Shown one piece after another: positions 36,001-46,121 of a stretch of 64,000 nucleotides of DNA (the first letter of the stretch is position 1; each line of letters begins with the position of its first letter). This stretch comes from Bostrychus sinensis. Lineage: Eukaryota > Chordata > Actinopteri > Gobiiformes > Eleotridae. The translations under genes and the position numbers were made by a program. The notes below the pieces were generated by a model. It saw only the letters and a list, made by a program, of their open reading frames with translations, was not told where the DNA came from and did not search any database. The stretch spans positions 17,313,908 through 17,377,907 of the forward strand of contig CM036256.1 in the NCBI GenBank assembly GCA_020698575.1. The letters run 5' to 3'.

Positions 36001-39000
36001 CTTTACCAGCATTAAGGTATTACAGGTAGTGACAGCCTACTTTACAGCACTTTAAATTATTGAGGAGATTAAGACATTAATCTCAGAGAGCTAACTAAGT
36101 GATGATCTGTAGCAGCTTAGCATATACTGCCTTTTAAACTTATCTCATGACTGATGCATTTTTTATCATGTCACATAAATAAATGCATTATCAGTTAGAG
36201 TCAACTAAGATTTTATTTGACGCTTAAGACAACATATGGGAGAATTAATCGTAATGTATGAGTCTCTTCTGCTGGAGAGTTTCGTCTTTCTCCACTAGCA
36301 CACATTACTACGTCATATATTCTTTATAGCAGCATAAAAGATGTTCCCTGACACGTTTAATAGTCTGCTTCTTTATTGTTGACAATAAAGGCTATGATGG
36401 CAAGGCTACATACATTGTTAAAACATGGTCTGATCAAAATTGAAGGACTTTTTATTGACTTTCAAAAACTTAGCTGAAGTGTTCCTTTGAAAAAACAAAA
36501 TGTTGCGTCTTCTTCCTGGGTTTATGTTTTCAACTTAGTAAGCGTTAAACAGGTTGTTTTTAGCTCTAGCTGCTTTCATACACAGAAATTGATCTAAAAG
36601 TGATGTAATTTAAGGCATGTATTTTTCCATAATGTATAAATGCTACATATACACAACAACAAACACAATATTGAAGTAATGTTTGCATGTCGATGTTGGT
36701 CAGTTTGACTCTGTAGTGGACAGCAGCTTTGCAGTACAAAATCAATCCCCATATTGATATGGCTTTTACTGCACAATGATCAATTTAACACAAATGGTGT
36801 CAAGCATGCATGTCTGTTTCTGCTTCATTAACATGTCACCTGTGTTGTGCCAATAAACAACTCTTAAACCTCAAATGTCAAAGAGGCCACATCTCCTCCA
36901 CATTCAAAGCTTTTATGTATTGAAAGTCCCATATTTATATAAAGAAAGGTATACAATAAATAAATATTGAAATGGGTTCTGGCATAACAAAGCAGTAGGT
37001 TAGGTTACAATTCCCTCTATAAAGAGCATCTCTGGCAATGTAAGAGACGAAAGCAGACTTAATGTAAAATGCATGATACCTTTGTGGAGAGGATCTTGAA
37101 GTTGCTCTGCTGAGGGACGACCGAATGAAGGAGGTGAAGATTGAGGTTGTAGTTGTCCCCTGAAGCCAGTCGTACTGTGGCCGCGAGCTGAGGAGACAGA
37201 CAGAGACACATTACAGCTTCCAGCAAAGACCTTTCATTATGAGTTAAAACCTAGCAGCAATCAATAACCCCTGTTGCGATACTGTTGTAGTCAAGATCAG
37301 TGAAAATGAGCCAAAAACAGAATAAAATACAGCTGTAAAACTAGAAGCACTAGGAAAATGTAGACCTCTGCCAAGGCATTGGACTGAATGATAAAGATGT
37401 ACTGCCCAGACATGGCCTCAAAGCGGGGATTATCTAGCTCGGGGGTAAATGCTCTATCCATTGAACCACAAAGCCTTTATAAAACTGATCATTCCTGCTA
37501 CATTCAGTTATCTTGTGTTATCTTGCTAACAGACTAACAAACCAACAGACCAAGGTGGGTGAAAAACAGCACCTTCTTGGCAGAAATAAAATACAGCTCT
37601 AAAATTAAAACTGTGCAAGCTCAGTATCAGACGAACAATAAACTCACTGATCTTCCTTTAAAATACTGAATCCATCATGTCCATAACCATTTTAATGCCT
37701 AAGAGTCAAGTTAAAACCAAGACTGTTGTGGTCTTAAATAATGTGACACTACTTTTATAAATGGCACATGTTACAAAGGATTTTACAGATTGATGATTTC
37801 TTTGACCGCAGACAAAATCCAAGAATGTGATACACTATCTGAAGAAAGACAAAACAGACAAGGAGGTGTCAGCATGTCTGTGAGAATAATCATCTGATCT
37901 CGCTACTGTGACAGCCAAGAGTAAGCTGGCGCTGTCCCCTTGAGCCACAAAGGGAATGATGGGGCGGGTCAGACAGCTCCTAACAGCCTGTCACTCAGCA
38001 CACTGGACGCCTCGCTGCTTCGTTCAGAGAGGAATGGGCACAGCTATGGCCCACAAACTTGACTGGTGCTGGGAATGCAAAGACCAGTCCTAAATGCAGA
38101 CTTCAAATTTAAACATTTGGTCATTTTGTCACAATACGCTGCACAATGTTTGTTTCTGAAAATAAAAACCTCCTAGGACTCCCAAATACCATTTTAATAA
38201 AAATGGACTTTTGTGACTTTGAAAAAATAAAATAAGTTGATTAGGGATAAAAGCTTAGAAAGTTAAGTTGCTTTCAGGCAATTCCACAAAGCTATCAAAG
38301 ACTTAAAATTCATTTGCAGAAAGTGCTGCACTGTCTGTGGATATACAGCAGCTGCACACTGCATCACAAGGGAAAATGACTACCGCCTTTCATCTTTAAT
38401 TTCTTTTGTATATACTGACCTAGTAAAAAATACATGAACTTAACTGAGCTTCACAGTACAGAGAGAAAGAGCTTAACAAATGAATGTGTGATTCAGAGAG
38501 TGTGAGCCATTTCCTTTAAATGGGGTAAACTCAGTTTGTTATTCTATTAGTAAAGACAAAGCTGCTCTCTTGGGTGCCCTGCAGTTACCCCTCAGAGATT
38601 GGTGAAGAGAAGTAGTAAAAGAAAGTAAAAATGAAAAAGAAAGAGAAAAGTGTTGTCCCTTGGGGGCTTGGGGCTGATCTTAGATCAGTGATGGCTTCTA
38701 TCTACAGACAATTAGGAGGTTGGAGAATCTGGGGAGGGTAAATTGTTCTTAGATCTGTACTTTGGGGGCAATGTTAACAAGGCACCACTGGAGGCATAGT
38801 TGGGTCCACTGGGAGAGGGTGTGTGTGTGTGTGCGAGACCCGTCTAATGGGCCCCCCTGAGGAAACTCCAAGAGCGAACCCATCTCTGTGTCTTAGAGAA
38901 AAAAAACAGCTCAGTGGATTTCACAATCTCTCAAAGTCACAGTAGCTGCATTTAAGAGTTCATACCTCTCTTTCCATGAAGTTGACACATACTCCATCCT

Positions 39001-42000
39001 TGGGAACGTTTTTCGCCATAACAGTGACAATGACTTGAGATTCTGTTTGATACCAGTCATGTCTGTAACAAATACAGTAGAAGTACAGTATAAATACATA
39101 TAGGGGACTATAATGATTCAAATAAGACACACGGATCATACAGAATGTTGACAAAATGATTCTAACATTTGTGTACATGTTTTTGAAATACAGGTCCTTT
39201 AATAGGTCCAAATCAATTTGACAAAACTATGCATATACTATACATACTAGTTACTACACCTACAGTGAGGGCTCATGACAATCAATGGGGGTGGGTTTTA
39301 TATATATGTTTATAAAAATTTTTTTTGTTATAGAAAACAAGTAAGGGCAAAAACACAAAGAAAACTTTCATTAAGTAACACTGCAACATGGGAAAATTAT
39401 TTCCAAGCAGATAGTAAAGAAAAGAAGGTAGGACAGCATATTAAGTCTGTTGTGGTCAGGCTGTGACAGTTTTATACTTGGTCAGGTGATCCAAGAAAGG
39501 CCGCCACATGTCAAAAAACTTATCAAGCTTATCTTCCAGGGTATACCTAATTCTCTCCATGTGCAACACACTGGGAAGTTCAGTAAGCCACATCTTAAAT
39601 AGAGGTACAGTGTCAGATTTCCACAATGTTAGAATGACGTTCTTTGCAATTACCATTCCATACACAACTGTAGTCTGTTCAGAGGAGCTAAGATACAGAA
39701 GGGAAGGAGAATTTCCAAACAATGCAATTTCGGGGTCTGGTACCAACATGCACTTGTACACACCTGAAAACCAATTAAAAATCTCCTGCCAAAAGTTAAA
39801 CAGTTTAGGTCAGGTCCAAAATAAGCGGGTCAAAGAACCCTCTGGGGATTTGCAGTGATTAAATAAAGGGAAAATGGTACGAAAAAAATTGTGCAATTTA
39901 ATCTTTGAATATTGAAGCCTGTGTAACATTTTAAACTCAATCAATTGATGCCTTGCATTTATAGAGCAGGACTGGATATTCTTTAGGCTCTCCTCCCAGA
40001 CCTCGTCTCCAATCTGCAAGCCCAGCTCCTCTTCCCAAGCGTTCTTCAATCAATGGGGGTATGTTTAAGGAGATTTACTATTTTGTGACACAAATAAACA
40101 CAACAACTACATGTCCTTAATGCTACTGCACTTACTTTACAAGAGGTGCCGCTGGCGGTTGCTGGGGCATCCATGATTTTATGATGAACAAGCATTGATA
40201 GGAAACAAATCACAAGCAAAAAGAGCATTACAACAGGGAGCAAGACTTAGTGAGGCTTGACTCTTTGTAGCAGGTGCATCTAAAAGCTGCTGATGCTGAG
40301 AACAACAGCTCCCCCTGGTGGCAAGGGACAGAAACTCACCTTGGTAACGCAGCCGTTCTGTTTGTCTTCTGCGGACAAAGAGAGAACACAGTCATGTGTA
40401 TAGCAGGTGCACAGGCTGTAAAACAATGTTTTTATTTGTAACTCAAGTTCAGGAGTAAAATATGCTATCCTAACATGCACATACTAGTTAAATTTGACAC
40501 AAGCCTATTCACTGGTTTGTTTACTGGCCCATCCACGCCCATTAACAGAGCGCCTGATCACCATTTAACAGCATGCTATCATACATTATTCACAGACTTC
40601 ATTACAGAAAGAGAGAGCACAGAGACAGAAGACAGAGATGAGATGATTGGAGGCGTGTTAATGTCGTCTTAATGAGGCTGTGTTTGAAATGGTGGAGGGG
40701 GGCTGCTCTTAGGGGTTAAGGAGCTCTCTGTGTGTGTGTTCTCAAGGCAGAAATCATGACATTACCAGATGCTTTGTGCTGACTTCAAATTAACACCACA
40801 GGACTTGAAGAAACAACAGTTTGTCATGGTGTGAACACAGAGCAAAGTAGGATATTTCTAATTTTGGTGCAGTTTGTGCCTTCACAGCCTATGCGTGCCA
40901 GTGAGCAGTGGGCTTATAGAGGGAGGGCTGGGTCTTATCAGGGGCTTTCTAACATCAGTAACGTTAACTCTGATGAATCATATGGCTCCTGGGAGTCTGT
41001 GTGCGAGCGGGTGTGAAGTCTGTTTGTCAAAACTCATGCTCTTGTTTGTTTGATGATCCAGTGGGTCCCAGCATGAGCAGTAAAGGCACCATGCAGGCAA
41101 GCCAAAAAGTGTTTATTGGACAGAGTAGGACTGCCTTACTATTCCTCAACAGTGAGCGCAAAGACTCAAATTTTTATGCATTTGTCCAGATAGACACCAA
41201 GGCAGTTCTGGTTAATGTTATAGAGCTGACAAATGTTTCTGTTTCCATTTTCTGATAACTGTAAAAAAACAGAGACCTGAGACTTCACAGGTATTTCAAA
41301 AATCTTTTTTTTGTTGTCCTTTTTGACACACCATCATGATGGGTTCTCTTTAAAAACTAGTCTGAGCAGAAGTAATAAATGTACTTATATTAAAAAGATA
41401 CTTACCACCCATTTTCTCCTCACAACGCTTAATCCAGACCTCAAAGGATTTGTCAGAAACTGACAGAATTTGACAGAAACATAATAATAAAGATTGTTAT
41501 TTTTGTGACAAATATTTGGAGAGAAGAGACAGAAGTACACAGTCTATACTAACAGACTTGGAAAAGTGAGTTGTTGTTTTTTTAGATAATAAATACTGTA
41601 TTTGTAGTTAATTGTCCTCCAGACCTTTTACTGTGTGAGAATAGTTCAAACATCTTGACTGATCATACAAACCCACATCAAACACTCCACAACAGTACAA
41701 ATTTAACTATATCTATATAAAAAACACAAAATGGAGCCAGCTTTGAAAGATGTGAGTTAAGAAGACGGGTCTTTGCTACTAACAGCAGTAGGTGGTGAGT
41801 GGGATGTGGTAAAGTTTGTACTTGGGGCCAGGGTCTGTACTTACCATCGAGTTCTTGCCCCTGAGTGAAGGCTGAGTGTGCGGGCTCCAGGTGGTTCAAG
41901 TGGTACTCTGCTATTCTACAGTCAACAGACAAGCATGCCACTTTTACATCATTATAGATAAGACCAAAACATGGGACTTCAAGATTTAGTTGGTCTGGTT

Positions 42001-44127
42001 ACTGATAAGTATTTACCTTAGTTAAGTTGATATTATTGAAAGCACAAGAAATACAAGTTTTCACTGTACAACTGTACTAGGTCATACATACCCAGTGCGC
42101 ATAAAAGCAAGTGGAAGGTTAGGCTTTAATTGTTGAGCTCTCTTAGCATCATCAGCTGCGCCTGGAAAATGAAACAGTCATGTCTGTACAGACCCTCAGT
42201 CATCCAGGCTAATTAGGTAGAAAGTTAGGGACTTTAATGTGGTTCATGGCAGGTTTTAATTTGATAAATTAAGACTCTATTACTGGGACATATTACTAGC
42301 ACGCCTTTAACATTTCATTATATTTATAAACTTTACTAACCATTACAATATATATATATATATATATGATTTTGAATAGAATACCCCATTGTTCTGGTGT
42401 TGATGAATCAGTAATACAGTATACTTCCTTCTGTGGTCCTCCCTAACGTTTTTCTTACAGTTGTGTTCAAAATAATAGCGGTCCAACATCACATCTAGAT
42501 CGCTAATAACTTACTAGTAGGTGTAGTAGAATAACAGAAAATCAATAGAGCCAAAAGTTGCAAAATGCATGCTGCCAATTCTTTTTAATTGAACAGTTAA
42601 TTGAAAGGGTCATGTTCAAAGTAATGGCAGTTTGGTGTGCTATCTGGGACCTCAGTCAGCTGTGTTAAACAGCTGTCCCTTATGAAACGACAAAGGTGTG
42701 CAGGCTGTTTATATCGCATTTCTCTCAAAAAATCGAGGTAAAATGGGTCGTTTGAGATATTGTTCAGAAGAACAGTGTACTTTGATTAAAAAGTTGACTG
42801 TTGAAGGGAAAATATAAAGACGTGGAGAAAATAATGCTGCTGCTCAGCTAATGATCTCAAATGCTTTAAAATGGCAACCAAAACCTGAAAAATGTTAAAA
42901 CAAAAAATACCATTCAAATGGGCTGAAGTTGAGTGTTTTAAGAAAAGTGCAGACACTGCTATTTTTTGAACAGCCTTTTTTCTTCACTTTTTGTAAAGGA
43001 ATAACAAATTTGATAATTTTTTGATCATGTTTTGATTTGCAATAGAATGAGCAGTGTGCTCAATGCATTTGCATATGTGAAAATAAAAGCTACAATAACA
43101 ATTTTGAGATTCACTAAGTTTGACGTACTGCTATTGAACACAACTCTATTTCCATGGCTTTGTTTTTTTAGGCCTTCCCTCTCCCTGATGTAGGATCTAG
43201 GTACCAGTCCTTAGTCTGCTGTCCTGTACCATCTACAGAGGCTTTTTGAGCAATTGTGATATTGGCTATTCAGTATCAATACAACTGAAATGTAAAACTA
43301 CCAGCCCTTTGCATCTTCCTGTTGTTGACAAAAAATATTTATACACCTAGTAACAATACACGTGTGGTGTGCAGGCTTACAGCTGTAGTTTTTTAGGAGT
43401 ATATGAGCATAGGCACGCTGGCAAAACCACTCAGCATTGTCAGACTCTTCTTGTAAGGCTTCATTCAGTGCCTAAAAGAAAATATACAGATATGTAATAG
43501 ATTGACAGTAATAATGCTTAAATAAATGTGCTGATTGAAAAAGAACTATGCATAAATTACACTACACACACATTTTAAAATAGAATCTGGCAAATTTGAC
43601 TAGCATTTATTAACTTTATGACTGATAGATGAGCTTATAATGCAGTGTTATGCTGGGTTTAAATGAAGCTGAATCTAGCCAGGATCTTTAGTGAAACTGA
43701 AACTACTTTGTGCACTCCCAACTTACTAATGTGTAATAAGAGAGGGCTATACAATAAATGTGTAAACGTGTGCCGTAAAATTATGTGAATAAAGTCCTTT
43801 AACAATAATAATGTGTTTTTAAGCAAAAGCAACGTAAAATAACAGGAAAGGTTGCCATAACGGGCTAGTTGCTGAGGAAAATGTAACAACAACTAACTAA
43901 CAACGAACGTTTAATATAAAACGATGTAACGAATTGACAGATATTATATGTAATATTATGGGTGTTTGTTTACCTCTAGAGCTTTCTGTGGGTCATCGTC
44001 AATGAGGTTATCAGGGAAACTGCTAAAACGAAAGAGAGAACAATTATTAAACAGCTGGTTTCTAAGTTTATGCAGAATATAATGTAGAAGATGAGGTGCG
44101 GTGGTGAACTTGCCGTTTGGCTGCCAT
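27074..44127 (-). CDS. sugt1: SGT1 homologue, MIS12 kinetochore complex assembly cochaperone
   Basis: Thirteen exons in transcript order: 44127-44114, 44022-43974, 43471-43381, 42161-42092, 41915-41845, 41459-41406, 40368-40340, 40161-40136, 39062-38966, 37187-37080, 28799-28709, 27897-27725, 27175-27074. Phases all agree, giving 324 aa (human short isoform 333). An N-terminal TPR region (about 8-115, with FCQRAYAHILLKNY and EVWIKRCEEK) is followed by the CS domain from HDWYQTESQVIVTV (about 136-222, ending AIRWEKLEG) and the C-terminal SGS domain with DAALNKLFQQIYSDGSDEVRRAMNKSF and the end PPDDVEFKKY. Family knowledge: an HSP90 co-chaperone acting in kinetochore assembly, SCF ubiquitin ligases and NLR stability. 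Intron 1 appears to be GC-AG (see findings). Intron 10 is 8.3 kb and full of transposons. Confidence 0.95.
28235..28395 (-). mobile_element. reverse tRNA-derived SINE in sugt1 intron 10
   Basis: The minus strand reads 'GGCAGTAGCTCAAATGG' (A-box-like), then 'AACCTGAAGGTTGTCTG' and 'TTTGAACCCC' (B-box-like), and further along 'AAAGCGCTTTCAGTGCC', a typical fish SINE layout. The cloverleaf is broken, so it is not a tRNA gene. Confidence 0.7.
28977..29010. repeat. A-rich low-complexity tract
   Basis: Runs of A interrupted by single G over about 34 bases. It does not obviously terminate a recognisable retroposon. Confidence 0.9.
30400..31230. promoter_or_regulatory. repeat-free block in sugt1 intron 10, possible regulatory DNA
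   Basis: About 800 bases of balanced composition, including a short (GT)n run (about 31,013-31,026), without transposon ends or supported exons. It contrasts with the repeat-laden sequence from 31.5 kb on. Function is unknown; large introns of housekeeping genes can hold enhancers of neighbouring developmental genes, but nothing here proves that. Confidence 0.2.
32081..32330. mobile_element. Harbinger-like MITE, innermost insertion
   Basis: The left end AGGCTGATTTATACTTCC and the right end GGAAGTATAAATCAACGTT form imperfect inverted repeats over 250 bases, flanked by TAA on both sides (32078-32080, 32331-32333). A three-base TAA/TTA duplication is characteristic of PIF/Harbinger insertions. 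Its GC-rich interior stands out from the surrounding sequence. Confidence 0.7.
32959..33006. repeat. perfect-type hairpin, 20-base arms
   Basis: The arm 32959-32978 (CCAGACTGATATTTCTCTGT) pairs with 32987-33006 at 19 of 20 positions around an 8-base loop. It lies within the hAT-type element near its right side. Confidence 0.9.
33817..34022. mobile_element. 206-bp hAT MITE with target-site duplication
   Basis: The ends TAGGGCTGGGTACC and GGTACCCAGCTCTA are inverted repeats. The flanks CCTGACAA (33809-33816) and CCTGACAG (34023-34030) are an 8-base duplication with one difference. Its interior has 'GGTATCGAAAA' in both orientations. It interrupts the outer Tc1 element between 'GTGTTATTCA' and 'TGGTCATAA'. 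Confidence 0.85.
34920..35256. repeat. dispersed repeat R2 with CTCTGCCAAGG-type inverted ends
   Basis: The left end 'AACCTCTGCCAAAGTTTAG' and the right end 'GCCTTGGCGGGGGTCT' are inverted relative to one another. The interior shares 'AACAAATTATTTGTTTTTGG', 'TGTGGATCACTGTTCAGGAT' and 'GCCATTGTGAGAG' with the copy at 24,060-24,428. It is probably a non-autonomous DNA element. Confidence 0.6.
37366..37585. repeat. dispersed repeat R2, third copy
   Basis: It starts 'GACCTCTGCCAAGGCATTGG' and ends near 'CACCTTCTTGGCAG', with 'CAGACTAACAAACCAACAGA' typical of this fish repeat. It lies about 180 bases upstream of sugt1 exon 10 on the transcript (higher coordinates, intron 9). Confidence 0.6.
39293..40046 (-). 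mobile_element. 5'-truncated L1-type LINE, 3' end of ORF2
   Basis: Two adjoining minus-strand frames (39810-40049 and 39456-39761) read as the C-terminal part of an L1/Tx1-type ORF2, with phrases such as WEEELGLQIGDEVWEESLKN, SINARHQLIEFKMLHRL and DKLDKFFDMWRPFLDHL. A frameshift or stop separates them. The element is flanked by a 14-base direct repeat CAATCAATGGGGGT (39279-39292 and 40047-40060), the target-site duplication. Its low-coordinate end is T-rich (A-rich on the element strand), the expected poly(A) side. It lies in sugt1 intron 8. Confidence 0.9.
42348..42367. repeat. (TA)n microsatellite
   Basis: About ten TA units in sugt1 intron 4, next to the Tc1 remnant. Confidence 0.85.
42458..43146 (+). 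mobile_element. non-autonomous Tc1/mariner remnant
   Basis: The ends CAGTTGTGTTCAAAATAATA and GCTATTGAACACAACTC are inverted repeats, flanked by TA on each side (42456-42457, 43147-43148). From 42743 the plus strand encodes a damaged N-terminus of a Tc1 transposase (MGRLRYCSEEQCTLIKKLTV, later SNALKWQPKPE), broken by a stop after about 23 residues and followed by deletion of the catalytic part. It lies in sugt1 intron 3, opposite to the gene. Confidence 0.85.
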
Positions 44128-44790
44128 CGCTCCGCTGTGGACTGAGCGGTAACAGGAAAGTTCGAGATGAGCGGACTCCACAGAAACGTGAAACAGCGGC
44201 GGCCACTGCTCAGCGCTGGGTCTGACAACATCCGGCGGCACCCCACTCACACCGAGAGCGCCCTCTGCGGTCCGGAGGACCACACAAGCGCCTGACTGAT
44301 TTTTCAACAACTGTTTAGTAAAACTAAGGAGAAAACGACTCACTTGAACTGTATACTCCAAATAGTTCACAGTTTGATAAGTGTGACAAGGGACAATGAT
44401 TTTGCGTAGGTTAGGCTACAAATGCTTAGGCAAAATAAATAAATAAATAAAATTTAAGAGTGTATTTAGTCAAATTGTTGTATTGTAAAAATATTGAGTG
44501 TAGTCACTGCTTTAGTGTTAACAAAAGTATTGTATAATACAACTGTTTGCAATAGAATCTTAACAAGATACTGACTGCAGAAAACACACATTTTTATGTG
44601 AGTTAAACTTACTGCGTTTTTCAAATAAAACCAATCCTAAAAGCAAAAAACAAAACAAACCAAAAACAAACAAACAAATGTTAAGGTACAACAATAAAGA
44701 CTGAAGAAGCCATACTTAATTGTACATAATTATACCTAAGTGATAGAAAATTTGTGTTGTTAAAAAAAAAAAAAGTCAGCATTACTTCAT
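44128..44790 (-). promoter_or_regulatory. sugt1: sugt1 promoter region and sugt1-elf1 spacer
   Basis: The 130 bases above the sugt1 ATG (44,130-44,290) are GC-rich and TATA-less, fitting a housekeeping promoter, and contain a TTACCGCTCAGTCCACAGCGG leader on the minus strand. Beyond 44,300 the DNA is AT-rich with simple A-rich tracts (44,640-44,680) up to the presumed elf1 3' end. Confidence 0.4.
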
Positions 44791-44796
44791 CAAAAG

Positions 44797-46121
44797 CTAG
44801 TTGTTTATTTTTGCATAGGATAACTGGGTGCAAAAAGCTTACAGTCTATAAAGCAAATCAAAAATTTATAAACCTGAGGAAAAATGGCAACAAGCACAGT
44901 TGTACAGTATATTGTGTAATAAAAGATACATTAGGCTTTAGACATTAAGGCTTTAGAGGTCCATAGAAGTTCATAATATTTGACTAACACAATAACCACT
45001 AAATAATAGTAATACAAATAAGGCACAGAAGCAAAATGAGCAACAGGGACATTTCACTGGTGATTGTCACAGAACAGCAGCAGTGTTGGACTGCAATTTC
45101 AGAAATAACAATAATCCCTTGTTTTCAATAATTCACAAACCTAAAGCAGTAAATTAATGGAATGTTTCCCTTAATGACCTCATGGTCCTCAAAAACTAAG
45201 GACTCTGCGACCAGTCTTCAGGCACTTTGAAAATAAACAGCAGAAGTAAACATTAGTGCAAAGCCATTTCCAAGGCAGACAATAATTAGCGTGCAACAGT
45301 AAAGACACAAATATAAGGATAAGACTGAGAGCAGAAGGGCACAGTGTGATAATCAGAAAATAGTTCCACAGTCAGGAGCTGGAGTGCAAGCACAAGTGTC
45401 TGCAGACGACACAGCAATGGAGATTCCAGTGCATGTAACTTTGGTGTTTGAAAAGTAAAGGGCAATAAAAAAGTTAAATAAGGCTGAGATAAAGGTGAGG
45501 TCATAAGATTATAGAGTCTGTATCCTGGAGGGTATCTCATTGCATCTTGAGAAACTATTTGTGACTGAATCTCACCATCCCACATTTTACACAAAAACAA
45601 GTGAATTATTGCTTCTTTTCTACATTTGCCATTTAGAGGTTACAACCTTTACTGGGAGAGGGCAAAATATATTTACATAAAACAAAAGCACAGTGGTCGC
45701 AATAAAACCATTAATGTCTGTTGTGTACATGGATGTATCTAAAACAACAAAAAGGCATTTTTTATTTAGCTGACCAAAAACATATACTGTATAATGCTGG
45801 TACAAAAAAAATTATATTCTTTGGAATTAGTTTAGTAAATGTAATTATTGGTTTAGTTTAGGAAAGAATTTTTCTTTTATTTGCATTTGTTCAAGATTGT
45901 GAGATTCAATCACAAGGGGTCACTGGCGATGCATGTGAGGGCACTTGTTAATGTCAGGTTTTACCTGTATGAAAAAAAACTTTTAAAAGGTACTGTAGGC
46001 TTAAACTTTTAGTCCAGTTTATATTAGATCAACAACACGAAGTGGATCTATAACGGATTCTGCAAGTGTTCGATAGTGGGTGGTCTTTATAGATTCGTGT
46101 GAAGCTAGTTATACGCAGCAG
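44797..46121 (-). other. elf1: probable elf1 3' untranslated region
   Basis: The 1.3 kb after the elf1 stop contains no gene or repeat I recognise. Minus-strand AATAAA signals occur at 45876-45881 and near 44,800-44,806 (plus-strand TTTATT), so a short and a long 3' UTR are both possible. The end point is not determined. Confidence 0.4.

Noticed and set aside
43974..44246. Minus-strand 96-codon frame that runs through sugt1 intron 1 into exon 2
   Set aside because: It reads the true ATG region in another frame and gives an N-terminus unlike SGT1; the GC-AG intron gives a conventional short MAAKR start. It is kept as the alternative in the findings.
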